A DNA stretch of 64,000 bases. It comes from Streptomyces virginiae. GTDB lineage: Bacteria > Actinomycetota > Actinomycetes > Streptomycetales > Streptomycetaceae. Position 1 is the stretch's first letter, and each line of letters begins with the position of its first letter. The position numbers and the translations under genes were made by a program. The notes beneath the pieces are model-generated. The model made no database searches, was not told where the DNA came from, and worked only from the letters and a program-made list of their open reading frames with translations. The DNA is taken from assembly GCF_000720455.1 (NCBI RefSeq), contig NZ_JOAK01000006.1, positions 62,001 through 126,000 of the forward strand. Reading direction: 5' to 3'. This document shows, in pieces, positions 44,390 through 52,027 of this stretch.

Positions 44390-45097
44390 TTGACGACAGC
44401 AACCGAAGTCTTCACAGTCCGTCCGTACACCCCGCACTGCCAGGTGATCACCGATGAAGGTGATCACGCCGTCATCGGCATCTCGCCGGGCAACAGCTAC
44501 TTCTCGGCCCAGCGGGTCAACGACCTCGCCCAGTGGGGCCTGCGCAACTTCGCCCAGGTCGACCTCATTTACACCGACATGCACGTCGCGGAGATGTACG
44601 AGGCCCTCGGATACGGCGAGGACGAAGCACGCCGCAAGGCGGTGAAGAACCTGCGCGGCGTCCGCGCCAAGGTCAACAACGCCGCCGCCGAAGCCGACCC
44701 CACCGGCGCCCGCCTCCGGGCCCGCCCGATGTCGTCCCTCACCGACATCCCGGCGTACCGCACGCTCCACAACCACCTGAACAACCTGCTCGACATCGAC
44801 CCGGAGTTCCGCGAGACCTGCAACTCCCTTGTCGACGCGTTCCTTTCCTCGAAGGTGCTGGGCGGGAAGACGGCCACCACCCGTCAGCGCGAGGTCTGCC
44901 TGGAATACGTCTGCGCCGAGGCGCCGCTGTTCCTGGACACGCCCGCCATCCTGGGCGTGCCCTCCTCCCTCAACTGCTACCACCAGCTCCTGCCCATGGC
45001 GGAACTGCTCTACTCGCGCGGCTCGGGGCTTCGTGCCTCACGCAACCAGGGCCACGCCATCATCACCCCCGCCGAAGGAGACTCCGATGACCGCTGA
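44390..45097 (+). CDS. Cyclodipeptide synthase, NYH subfamily (cyclo-Tyr-Tyr synthase-like)
   Basis: A 235-residue tRNA-dependent enzyme that takes aminoacyl-tRNAs and makes a cyclodipeptide. [10 protein letters not shown] contains the nucleophile Ser32 and Asn35; [15 protein letters not shown] gives Tyr173 and Glu177; [10 protein letters not shown] gives Tyr197-His198, the NYH signature. Long stretches ([31 protein letters not shown]) match M. tuberculosis Rv2275, the cyclo(L-Tyr-L-Tyr) synthase, as I remember it, except that its roughly 50-residue N-terminal extension is missing. The start is TTG 44390, with AAAGGA at 11 bases; no better start exists. The 3' end overlaps the P450 gene by 11 bp. 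Confidence 0.93.
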   Translation: MTTATEVFTVRPYTPHCQVITDEGDHAVIGISPGNSYFSAQRVNDLAQWGLRNFAQVDLIYTDMHVAEMYEALGYGEDEARRKAVKNLRGVRAKVNNAAAEADPTGARLRARPMSSLTDIPAYRTLHNHLNNLLDIDPEFRETCNSLVDAFLSSKVLGGKTATTRQREVCLEYVCAEAPLFLDTPAILGVPSSLNCYHQLLPMAELLYSRGSGLRASRNQGHAIITPAEGDSDDR

Positions 45098-46271
45098 CAC
45101 CCTCCTCGACTTCCCGTTCTCCGCGCGCGGCGACCAACTCCCCGCAGAGGTCGAGCAGTTGCGGGACGAGCCGGTCAAGCGCGTCCGTACGATAGCCGGC
45201 GACGAGGCATGGCTCGTCTCGTCCTATTCGCTCTGCAAGCAGGTCCTCGAAGACCCGCGGTTCAGCCTGAAGGACACCTCCGCCCCCGGCGTGCCCCGCC
45301 AGTACGCCCTGACGATCCCGCCCGAGGTCGTCAACAACATGGGCAACATCACCGGAGCCGGCCTGCGCAAGGCCGTGCTCAAGGCGATCAACCCGAAGAC
45401 CGACAACCTCACGGGCTGGATGCGCGACCAGGCGAACACCCTCGTCGACAGCATCCTGCGCAGCGGTGCGCCGGTCGACCTGCGCGGAGAGTTCACCAAC
45501 CCGTACGCGGAGAACCTCCACTGCCGCATCCTCGGCATCCCGGAGGCCGACGCCCCGCGCCTGGCCGCCAGCCTGGACATCGCGTTCATGAACTCGGCCT
45601 GCCCCGTCACGGGCGCCAAGCTCAACTGGGACCGCGACATGGCCTACATGGTGGAGCGCCTCGACGACCCGGCCACCGTCGGGCTGATGGCCGAACTCGC
45701 CGCGCTGCGCGAGGACCCCGACTACGCGCACCTGACGGACGAGATGCTGGCGACCGTCGGCGTCACGCTGTTCGGCGCCGGAGTCATCTCGACCATGGGC
45801 TTCCTGACCATGGCGATCGTCTCGCTCCTGCAGAACCCCGACGTGTGGGAGCAGCTGCGCAAGTCCCCGGAGAAGATCCCCTCCGCCGTGGACGAGCTCC
45901 TGCGCGTCAACCTGTCGATCGCCGACGGCCTGCCGCGGCTCGCACTGGAGGACGTCACCCTCGGCGACGTCGAGGTCAAGAAGGGCGAGCTGCTGCTCGT
46001 CCTGGTCGAGGCCGCCAACACCGACCCGGCCGTCTACTCCGACCCGCACGTCTTCGACATCGACCGCGCGAACGCCGGTACGCACCTGTCCTTCGGCGGC
46101 GGACCGCACTACTGCCCGGCCACGGCGCTCGGCAAGCGGCACACGGAGATCGCCATCGAGGTGCTGCTGGAGAAGATGCCCAACCTGCAGCTGGCCGTGC
46201 CGTTCGACCAGCTCGTGTGGCGCACCCGTTTCATGAAGCGTCTGCCGGAGCGGCTCCCCGTCCTCTGGTGA
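45087..46271 (+). CDS. CYP121-like cytochrome P450 (mycocyclosin synthase-like)
   Basis: A 394-residue soluble P450. The heme ligand is Cys343 in [10 protein letters not shown]; the I helix reads [11 protein letters not shown] and the E-R-R region is present (DELLRVN). Throughout it reads like M. tuberculosis CYP121 (recalled): [29 protein letters not shown] and the identical tail PERLPVLW. Residues aligned with the CYP121 pocket are Asn84, Phe167, Trp181 and Ser235; Arg386 of CYP121 becomes Lys384. CYP121 joins the two tyrosines of cyclo(Tyr-Tyr) by a C-C bond to give mycocyclosin. ATG 45087 has GAAGGAG six bases upstream and overlaps the synthase gene, so the two form a coupled operon. Confidence 0.93.
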   Translation: MTADTLLDFPFSARGDQLPAEVEQLRDEPVKRVRTIAGDEAWLVSSYSLCKQVLEDPRFSLKDTSAPGVPRQYALTIPPEVVNNMGNITGAGLRKAVLKAINPKTDNLTGWMRDQANTLVDSILRSGAPVDLRGEFTNPYAENLHCRILGIPEADAPRLAASLDIAFMNSACPVTGAKLNWDRDMAYMVERLDDPATVGLMAELAALREDPDYAHLTDEMLATVGVTLFGAGVISTMGFLTMAIVSLLQNPDVWEQLRKSPEKIPSAVDELLRVNLSIADGLPRLALEDVTLGDVEVKKGELLLVLVEAANTDPAVYSDPHVFDIDRANAGTHLSFGGGPHYCPATALGKRHTEIAIEVLLEKMPNLQLAVPFDQLVWRTRFMKRLPERLPVLW

Positions 46272-46307
46272 CGGCGCCGGCGCGCGGCGGCGCGCCCGCA
46301 CGTTGAA

Positions 46308-46344
46308 GACGGCCCCGGCCGGGGGGAATCCGGCCGGGGCCGTC
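46308..46344 (+). terminator. Terminator of the cyclodipeptide operon
   Basis: A 15-bp perfect stem, GACGGCCCCGGCCGG (46308-46322) with its complement (46330-46344), around a 7-nt loop, 36 bp after the P450 stop. This is the strongest hairpin seen in the window. Confidence 0.8.
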
Positions 46345-46383
46345 GCCGTGCGTACGGGGGGCGTACGGGCGGCAGCGCGCGGG

Positions 46384-46438
46384 CGGCTGCTGCGGCTGCG
46401 GCTGCGGCTGGGGCTGGGGCTGGGGCTGGGGCTGGGGG
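46384..46438. repeat. Hexanucleotide microsatellite (GGCTGC then GGCTGG)
   Basis: About nine near-perfect 6-bp units, first CGGCTG then GGGCTG, ending two bases before the stop codon of the minus-strand hydrolase gene. On the minus strand one frame reads as a Pro-Gln repeat, but it is not part of the hydrolase frame. It is likely slippage-prone. Confidence 0.75.
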
Positions 46439-46439
46439 C

Positions 46440-47273
46440 TCAGCGCAGGAACGCCGCGGTGGCCGCCACGAAGCGGCCGGCGTCGTCGAGCCAGGGGTAG
46501 TGGCCCGCTCCCGGCTGTACGACGAGCGTGGCGTCGGGGAACAGTTCCGCGCACTCGGCGACCGCGCGGGGCGGGCTGTTCAGGTCGAACTCCCCGGCGA
46601 GCAGGAGGGCCGGGGCGCGGAGCGCCGCGAGAGCGGTGCGGGTGGCCTCGGGGTCGAATGCGCCCTCGGCTCCGAAGTGGGCGACGGCCGCAGGATTGTC
46701 CGGACGGCCCGCCGTGTGGTGGCGCCGCGCCTCGGCGTCCCAACGGCCGTAGAAGAAGGGGGCGATGGCGTCGCGGTCGCCGCCGGCTCCCTCGATGAGG
46801 TCCTCCAGCGCGGCGAACGCCGCCGGGAACCACGGTTCGTGCGCGCGCAGCCGGGCGACTTCCCGCCGGGTGTCCCCGGTGATCACCGTGCCGACGGCCC
46901 GGGTGCCGGGTGCGATCAGGGCGAGCCGGCCGATGCGGTCCGGGTACCGGGCCGCGTACTGCGTCGCGGGGTTGGCCCCGGCGGAGTGGGCGAGCAGATC
47001 GATCCGGCCGAGGCCGAGACGCTCGCGCAGGGCCTCGATGTCGTCGACGAGACGGTCGCTGCGGTAGGACGAGGTGTCCCGCGGGACCGCGGAGCGGCCG
47101 GTGCCGCGCAGGTCCATGACGACCAGGCGGCGGTGGGCGGACAGGCCGCCGAGGTCGCCGAGGTAGGTGGAGTCCGCGGGTCCGCCGGGGATGCACAGGA
47201 CCGGCTCGCCGCGGCCGTGAGTGCGGTAGGCGAGGAGGGTTCCGTCGCGTGCGGTGAAGGTGGAGGGTGCCAT
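46440..47273 (-). CDS. Alpha/beta hydrolase (proline iminopeptidase-like)
   Basis: A 277-residue cytoplasmic alpha/beta hydrolase. Oxyanion region PGGPADSTYLGDL, DLRGTGRSAVP, nucleophile elbow LLAHSAGANPA (Ser near 102), acid in LLLAGEFDLNSPP and histidine in GAGHYPWLDD. A GGP oxyanion turn with RGTGRS is typical of proline iminopeptidase-type members. ATG 47273 has AGGA eight bases upstream; ATG 47294 would start inside the operator. The gene is divergent from an HTH regulator across a 32-bp palindrome. The regulator probably controls it. Confidence 0.9.
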   Translation of the reverse strand: MAPSTFTARDGTLLAYRTHGRGEPVLCIPGGPADSTYLGDLGGLSAHRRLVVMDLRGTGRSAVPRDTSSYRSDRLVDDIEALRERLGLGRIDLLAHSAGANPATQYAARYPDRIGRLALIAPGTRAVGTVITGDTRREVARLRAHEPWFPAAFAALEDLIEGAGGDRDAIAPFFYGRWDAEARRHHTAGRPDNPAAVAHFGAEGAFDPEATRTALAALRAPALLLAGEFDLNSPPRAVAECAELFPDATLVVQPGAGHYPWLDDAGRFVAATAAFLR

Positions 47274-47289
47274 GACGCGGATCCTGACA

Positions 47290-47352
47290 GTCATAACCAG
47301 GTTGTACAACCTGGTTATGACGAGAGGGCGCTCGGGGTGTATAACCGGGTTG
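47290..47352. promoter_or_regulatory. 32-bp perfect palindromic operator plus related half-site
   Basis: GTCATAACCAGGTTGT (47290-47305) is followed directly by its exact reverse complement (47306-47321). A related site, TATAACCGGGTTGT (47339-47352), differs from CATAACCAGGTTGT at two positions and overlaps the start of the regulator gene. The pair lies between divergent hydrolase and HTH genes; it is most simply the regulator's own operator with autoregulation. Confidence 0.8.
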
Positions 47353-47957
47353 TGGAAGAGGAAGACGGAAGACGGCACGGGCCGGAGGCGCTGACCGAGG
47401 ACGAGGCGGCGCGGATGCTCGCCGGGATGAACGAGGTCATCCGCGCGGGCGAGGAGATGCGCAGGCTGCGCACCGAGATGATCAGACTGTTCGCCGGTTT
47501 CGGCTGGACGCAGGACACGATCGCGCGGATCACCGACATGAGCCAGCCCGCGGTGTCCAAGCAGATCGCGCGGTGCGCGGCCGGCGAACCGACGCCGCTC
47601 CTGGGACTCGCCCTCGACCAGCCCGACGCGGCATGGCTCGAAGGGCGCCTGTGGGCGCTCGCGGAAGAGGTCTCCGAGACCCTGGACGCGGCGCGCTGCA
47701 CGCGCTTCGTCGGCGCCCTCGCCAGGGGGCGCAAGCGGTTCACGCCGGAGAGCTCCGACGAACTGCGACGCCTCCTCGAAGAGGACCTGCGGCGGGGCGC
47801 CGCCGGGCTGCCCGCCGCCTTCCGGGCCGCGTACGACGAGATCAGCCGCGGCCTCGACGTGGGCCCGAAGCCGGCTGTCGCCGGGTCGGCCCCGGCGTCG
47901 GTGCGCCGGGCCGTCGCCCGCCAGCTCCAGCGCGACCGCCTCAGGGGCGACGCATGA
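47337..47957 (+). CDS. HTH DNA-binding regulator
   Basis: A 206-residue protein with a central helix-turn-helix, FGWTQDTIARITDMSQPAVSKQIAR (about residues 57-82), of the sigma-70 region 4/Xre-like kind. A preceding helix (EEMRRLRTEMIRLFAG) and a long helical C-terminus (EEVSETLDAARCTRFVGALARG) complete it, without a ligand domain I recognise. GTG 47337 is preceded by GAGAGGG at eight bases; GTG 47352 is the alternative. The operator half-site runs through its first codons. It is divergent from the alpha/beta hydrolase, which it probably represses or activates. Confidence 0.82.
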   Translation: MYNRVVEEEDGRRHGPEALTEDEAARMLAGMNEVIRAGEEMRRLRTEMIRLFAGFGWTQDTIARITDMSQPAVSKQIARCAAGEPTPLLGLALDQPDAAWLEGRLWALAEEVSETLDAARCTRFVGALARGRKRFTPESSDELRRLLEEDLRRGAAGLPAAFRAAYDEISRGLDVGPKPAVAGSAPASVRRAVARQLQRDRLRGDA

Positions 47958-48032
47958 GCGACGCGGCGGGGCGGGGCCGGGCGGGGGCGTGCGGGTCACG
48001 CCCCCGCCCGGCCCACACCACCCCAGGTACCG

Positions 48033-48947
48033 TCAGCCCTCCGCCAGTACCTCCCGGATGACGTGACGGGCGTTGCGCGCCATCGCCGGATTCGTCGTCC
48101 GGTAGTAGGGCAGCGCGATCACGGCCTGCGAGAGCGTCCGTCCCCGGCCGCGGATCCAGGTCGCGTCGTCCACGCCGAGCGCTGCGCGGAAGTCCCCTCT
48201 CACGGCGGCGGGCAGCAGGTTCCACGCCGGGAACAGGTCGCACGCCGGGTCACCCACGCCCGTACACCCGAAGTCGATGACCGAGGTCAGCCGGCCGCCG
48301 TCCACCAGGACGTTGCCCGGCATCAGGTCGCCGTGCAGCCACACCGGCGGCCCGTCCCACTCCGGGACCCGCAGCGCGTCCTCCCACACGGCCGTCACGG
48401 CGTCGCAGTCGACGCCCTCCTGCGGGATCAGCCTCAGCTCCCCGATCGCCGCCCGGGTCGCCGCGTCCAGCGAGGCGAGCGGCCCGCCGCGGTGGGCCCG
48501 CGGCGCCCCGCGAAGGGTGATGCTCCGCATCGCCGTGACGAAGGCGGCCAGATCACGGGCCAGCGCCTGGGCGACGGGCCCGCCCAGGGCCCCCGCCTCC
48601 GGGTTCTCCCCCGCCAGCCACCGGCAGACCGACCACCGCCAGGGATACCCCTCCGCGGGCGCGCCCTCCCCCAGCACCTGCGGGACGGCCGTCGGCAGCC
48701 GGGGAGCGAGGCGCGGCAGCCAGTACCCTTCCGTCACCACGTCCTCGGCCCCGCCCTCGCACAGGGGCAGCCGTACGGCCATGTCCTCGCCGAGCCGGTA
48801 CATGGCGTTGACCGTGCCGCCGGACGGGAACCTCTCCACCTTCATCCCCGCCCACTGCGGGAACTGCCCGGCCAGCAGCCGCCGTACGAGGTCTTCGTCG
48901 ACGGGGTGCTGCCCGGGGTGCATCTGTCCTGTGCTCACGACAGTCAT
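48033..48947 (-). CDS. Aminoglycoside phosphotransferase-like kinase
   Basis: A 304-residue APH/choline-kinase-fold enzyme. The catalytic loop is VWLHGDLMPGNVLVD (about 203-217) and the metal motif SVIDFGCTGVGDPACDL (about 223-240). The N-lobe reads FPSGGTVNAMYRL and MAVRLP, and SVCRWLAGE is the hinge. Such proteins phosphorylate aminoglycosides or, more often in Streptomyces, unknown metabolites; no antibiotic genes are close by. ATG 48947 is kept, though ATG 48923 with an AGGA at four bases is equally possible. Confidence 0.9.
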   Translation of the reverse strand: MTVVSTGQMHPGQHPVDEDLVRRLLAGQFPQWAGMKVERFPSGGTVNAMYRLGEDMAVRLPLCEGGAEDVVTEGYWLPRLAPRLPTAVPQVLGEGAPAEGYPWRWSVCRWLAGENPEAGALGGPVAQALARDLAAFVTAMRSITLRGAPRAHRGGPLASLDAATRAAIGELRLIPQEGVDCDAVTAVWEDALRVPEWDGPPVWLHGDLMPGNVLVDGGRLTSVIDFGCTGVGDPACDLFPAWNLLPAAVRGDFRAALGVDDATWIRGRGRTLSQAVIALPYYRTTNPAMARNARHVIREVLAEG

Positions 48948-49021
48948 CCGACCCGTCGGGACCGGCCGGGGTCAAACGGTTTCCCCGGCCGGTCACGCCC
49001 GTCGCGTGGCGGGCCGCCCGG

Positions 49022-49420
49022 TCAGGGCCGGTCGTACCAGGAGAACGCCGCGATCCGCCAGCCTTCCGCGGTGCGGACGAACTGGATGGTCTTGGTACCG
49101 CCGCCCTCGAACGGTTCGCCGTCCAGCACCCCCGACTTGCGGTACTCGCCGAACCGCGAGGCGATGTCGCCCGCGATGTCGGTGCGTTCGGAGGTCTCCC
49201 ACTCGGAGAACTCCACCAGCCGGCCCCCGGCGAGCAGTTCCCGGCGGGGTTCGACGAACTCGTCCACGGTGTAGACCGTGAACCGCGGGCCGGTCATGAC
49301 GATCACCGCGCCGGGCAGGGCGAGCCTGCGGATCCGGGCCACGTCGGCGGCCTTGCCGCCCCGGTTGTCGAAGGAGCCGAAGAACTCGGCGGTCACCTTG
49401 TCGATCTCGGCCTTGGACAT
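49022..49420 (-). CDS. NTF2-like (DUF4440-type) protein
   Basis: 132 residues with the cone-shaped SnoaL/NTF2-like pattern: an N-terminal helix (AEIDKVTAEFFGSFDNRGG), VIVMTGPRFTVYTVDEFVEPRREL, RFGEYRKSGVLDGEPFEGGGTKTIQFVRTAEGWRIAAFSWYDRP. Such domains bind small ligands or act as enzymes; no catalytic residues can be named. ATG 49420 is defined by a leaderless promoter; the extra N-terminal residues of a longer reading would overlap the -10 box. Confidence 0.82.
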   Translation of the reverse strand: MSKAEIDKVTAEFFGSFDNRGGKAADVARIRRLALPGAVIVMTGPRFTVYTVDEFVEPRRELLAGGRLVEFSEWETSERTDIAGDIASRFGEYRKSGVLDGEPFEGGGTKTIQFVRTAEGWRIAAFSWYDRP

Positions 49421-49427
49421 GGACGCG

Positions 49428-49457
49428 ACACTAATTCGCCGGGTCCGCCGTCCGCAA
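49428..49457 (-). promoter_or_regulatory. Leaderless promoter of the NTF2-like gene
   Basis: On the minus strand: TTGCGG (plus-strand 49452-49457), 18 bases, TAGTGT (plus-strand 49428-49433), seven bases, ATG 49420. The -35 hexamer directly abuts the stop codon of the upstream ltrA gene at 49458. Confidence 0.65.
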
Positions 49458-50612
49458 TCACCGGGAGCGGCGCCGGGCGAGCGCACGGGCGTACAGGAGG
49501 TGGCCGACGGCCTCGGCGGCGAGCAGCAGGACGACGAGCCAGGGCGCGAGCGTGCCGGCGCCGAGGACGACGAGCAGCGGAACGGCGATTCCGGGGACGG
49601 CCCACACGGCGACGGCGCGCAGGGGGCGGCCGAAGCGCACGGCGATGCCGGCGTGGGCGAGGTGGTAGAGGGCGAGGCCGCCGGCCAGCGCCCAGACCGC
49701 GCCGCGGGGCAGGTGGGCGTGGCCGGCCTCCTCGACGGCGGTGGCCAGTCCGGCGGCCATGCTGATGACGGCGGCGGTGACGAAGAAGTGCAGGAAGCCG
49801 CTCACGTCGCGGGCGAGCAGGTAGGCGCGGCTTCCCTCCGCCGAGCCGAGCATCAGCTCGGCCGAGGTCGAGCCGAAGTCGAAGTACGACCACCACAGGG
49901 CGGCGAGCAGGACGAAGCCCAGGGTCGCCACCGCGCCGGCCTGCGCCGTCCACGCGTGGTCGGTGGAGGTGACCAGGGCGATGACCGACTCGCCGAGCAC
50001 GATGATGACGAACAGGCCGACGCGTTCGACCAGGTGCCCGGTGTGCAGCCGGCCGGTGACGCCGCGGCCCCGGGCGGTCAGGAGCAGCACCATCTCGGCG
50101 GTGAGCAGCACGGCCCAGACGGCGTACCGCCAGGGCAGGGACACGGCGGCCGAGGCCGCCCACAGCAGGGCGGAGACCAGGCAGTAGCTCAGGGGCCGCC
50201 AGCGCGGGACGCGCAGGGCGGCGGGGAGGCGGGTGGCGGGCCACCACAGTCCGAGCAGCACCAGCCGGGTCCCCGCGTAGCCGAGCGCGTAGACCGCGGC
50301 CCGGCCGGCGTCACCGGCCGCCTCGGGAACCGCGGCGGCCATGGCGGCGAGGCAGAACATCGCGGAGAGCATCAGCAGGCGGCGGCGCGGGCTGTCGTCC
50401 TCGAAGAGGTTGGCCGAGACCGTCAGGTTGATCCACATCCACCAGGGCGGGAAGTAGAGGGCCAGGAAGACGGCGAAGTCCCGTGGCCCGGGATCCCCGT
50501 GGAGCGAATGGGAGAGCTGGGCGGCGAACGCGACGAAGACGAGGTCGAAGAACAGTTCGAGCCAGCTGGCATGGCGGTCCGCGTGCGGTTGCCGTACGGT
50601 CTGTGCGCTCAT
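49458..50612 (-). CDS. Low-temperature-requirement A (LtrA) family membrane protein
   Basis: A 384-residue polytopic membrane protein with about ten hydrophobic helices. The family start WLELFFDLVFVAFAAQLSH is clear, followed by WWMWINLTVSANLFEDDSPRRRLLML and later HLVERVGLFVIIVLGESVIA, both LtrA hallmarks. LtrA was named from Listeria growth at low temperature; its molecular role is unknown. ATG 50612 overlaps the stop of the methyltransferase gene upstream (ATGA at 50609-50612), so the pair is translationally coupled. Confidence 0.93.
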   Translation of the reverse strand: MSAQTVRQPHADRHASWLELFFDLVFVAFAAQLSHSLHGDPGPRDFAVFLALYFPPWWMWINLTVSANLFEDDSPRRRLLMLSAMFCLAAMAAAVPEAAGDAGRAAVYALGYAGTRLVLLGLWWPATRLPAALRVPRWRPLSYCLVSALLWAASAAVSLPWRYAVWAVLLTAEMVLLLTARGRGVTGRLHTGHLVERVGLFVIIVLGESVIALVTSTDHAWTAQAGAVATLGFVLLAALWWSYFDFGSTSAELMLGSAEGSRAYLLARDVSGFLHFFVTAAVISMAAGLATAVEEAGHAHLPRGAVWALAGGLALYHLAHAGIAVRFGRPLRAVAVWAVPGIAVPLLVVLGAGTLAPWLVVLLLAAEAVGHLLYARALARRRSR

Positions 50613-51406
50613 CGGGCCGCCAGTGCCGTGGTGATCACCAGGGGCGGCCCGGCCCGCTCCGCCGGCCATGGCCGGGCGGCGACGAGGTCCGGGTCGGCGA
50701 CGGCGACCGCCTCGTCCACGGTGGGCCGGTGCTGGGCGACGTCGCGGAAGCGGGCGCGCTCCAGCAGCGCCGGGTAGAGGCCGACGGGCCAGGCGTGGTT
50801 GCGCATCTCCTGCCAGGATCCGTCGGTGCGCCGGAGCCGTACGGTCACCGGGTCGCCCGGCGCGTAGGTCTCGCCCGGCTCGCCGATCCGCAGCGAGGCG
50901 TATTCGGTGCCGCTGCAGGCGGGATCGGTGGTCAGCAGGACCAGCGGGGCGGCCGGCCGCAGGAGCCGGCGGATCTCGGTGAACACGCCGAGCAGGGCGT
51001 CCTCGGTCGGCAGGGACGCCAGCACGTGGTTGCACATCACGGCGTCCGCGCAGCCGTCGGGCAGGTCCGTCACGCGCCCGTTCTCGACCAGGTGGTACTC
51101 CGCCACCGCGGTCGCCGAGGCGCGGGCAAGGTCCAGCATCTCCGGGGAGGTGTCCGCGCCGAGGACCCGGGCGCCCAGGACGCGGGCCGCGTGGTCGGCC
51201 ACCTTGCCCGGTCCGCAGCCGTAGTCCACCAGGACCTGTCCGGCGCCGATGTGTCCGGCCAGTGCCCGCAGGACGAACGGGTAGCCGAGGAGCCAGTCCG
51301 TGGCCGCCTCAACGGCGGCGAAAGCCCGCGCGCCCTCATGGCCGGACCAGGCGGTGCCCTCGGGGGCGCCACCGCTCGGCCCGGTTCCCTGCGACCAGTC
51401 GCTCAC
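50609..51406 (-). CDS. Class I SAM-dependent methyltransferase
   Basis: A 265-residue soluble methyltransferase. SAM motif I is VLVDYGCGPGKVADHAA (about 58-74), followed by VLGADTSPEMLDLARA and the post-motif DAVMCNHVLASLPTEDAL and LLRPAAPLVLLTTD. The C-terminal half (VRLRRTDGSWQEMRNHAWPVGLY) is unlike the small-molecule families I know, so no substrate is proposed. The GTG 51406 start lies six bases behind GATAGT with no ribosome site, suggesting a leaderless transcript. It is coupled to the ltrA-like gene by a 4-bp overlap. Confidence 0.9.
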   Translation of the reverse strand: MSDWSQGTGPSGGAPEGTAWSGHEGARAFAAVEAATDWLLGYPFVLRALAGHIGAGQVLVDYGCGPGKVADHAARVLGARVLGADTSPEMLDLARASATAVAEYHLVENGRVTDLPDGCADAVMCNHVLASLPTEDALLGVFTEIRRLLRPAAPLVLLTTDPACSGTEYASLRIGEPGETYAPGDPVTVRLRRTDGSWQEMRNHAWPVGLYPALLERARFRDVAQHRPTVDEAVAVADPDLVAARPWPAERAGPPLVITTALAAR

Positions 51407-51418
51407 AGCCCCACTATC
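51407..51418 (-). promoter_or_regulatory. Leaderless -10 box before methyltransferase gene
   Basis: GATAGT (plus-strand 51413-51418) is six bases from GTG 51406. No Shine-Dalgarno and no clear -35 were found. Confidence 0.4.
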
Positions 51419-51467
51419 GGCCCACCAGGGCCGTACGGCACCCTCACGACACGGGTGCGGGAAATCG

Positions 51468-51992
51468 TCAGAGGGTGATCCAGTAGCGCCGCTTGGGGCC
51501 GATCAGGGTCTCGCGCACGTCCTCCAGTACGCCGCCGCCGCGTTCGATGGTGCGGACCGACCCCTCGTTGCCGGGGTCGCAGGTCAGCAGGACGCGGTCC
51601 ATTCCCATGACACGGGCCTCGTGGAGGACCGCGGACAGGGCCCAGGTGGCGAGGCCCCGCCTGCGGGCGGAGGGGCGGATGCTGTAACCGATGTGGCCGC
51701 CGGCGTCGAGGAGGAAGCCGTTGAGGTAGTGGCGCAGGTCTATGGCGCCCAGGTAGGTGTCGCCCTCGGCGATCCACCAGTACGTCGCGTGGACGCGCCC
51801 GTGGTCGACCGGCGCCGAGCGGTCCTCGTACCGGCGCAGCTTCTCCGTCCAGGCGGCGAAGCCCTCCGGGCTGTCGACGTCGTCGTCGGAGCCGAGCCCC
51901 GCGCCGTCCATGTGGGCGTCGGCCCCCCATTCCTCCTGCGCGGCGGTCCAGGATCCGTGCAGGCGGGGGGTGGGGGCGATGAGCTCGGGCAT
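51468..51992 (-). CDS. GNAT-family N-acetyltransferase
   Basis: A 174-residue GNAT enzyme. The acetyl-CoA loop is SIRPSARRRGLATWAL (R/Q-x-x-G-x-G/A type), preceded by YLGAIDLRHYLNGFLLDAGGHIGY and followed by VLLTCDPGNEGSVRTIERGGGVLE. This layout is that of RimJ/YjgM-like acetyltransferases; the substrate is unknown. ATG 51992 is seven bases from TAGGGT without a ribosome site. It lies downstream of a serine hydrolase gene on the same strand, with an intervening 15-bp palindrome. Confidence 0.9.
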   Translation of the reverse strand: MPELIAPTPRLHGSWTAAQEEWGADAHMDGAGLGSDDDVDSPEGFAAWTEKLRRYEDRSAPVDHGRVHATYWWIAEGDTYLGAIDLRHYLNGFLLDAGGHIGYSIRPSARRRGLATWALSAVLHEARVMGMDRVLLTCDPGNEGSVRTIERGGGVLEDVRETLIGPKRRYWITL

Positions 51993-52023
51993 ACCTCGGA
52001 CCCTAACAGTCGGATCATCCGAC
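51993..52023 (-). promoter_or_regulatory. Leaderless promoter element and 15-bp palindrome
   Basis: TAGGGT (plus-strand 52000-52005) is seven bases before ATG 51992. Immediately upstream lies GTCGGAT-C-ATCCGAC (52009-52023), arms of seven around one base, four bases past the end of the upstream hydrolase gene. It may be an operator over the -35 region or a short terminator. Confidence 0.45.
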
Positions 52024-52027
52024 CCGG

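Noticed and set aside
44270..44457. Short open frame before the cyclodipeptide synthase as a leader peptide
   Set aside because: It overlaps the synthase start out of frame, lacks a good ribosome site and has no attenuator structure I can identify.
46384..46438. Pro-Gln repeat as the C-terminus of the alpha/beta hydrolase
   Set aside because: The hydrolase frame stops at 46440 before the repeat; the Pro-Gln reading is in another frame.
48033..48947. APH-like gene as an antibiotic-resistance determinant
   Set aside because: The fold is shared by many metabolite kinases and there is no linked biosynthetic cluster; resistance cannot be inferred.
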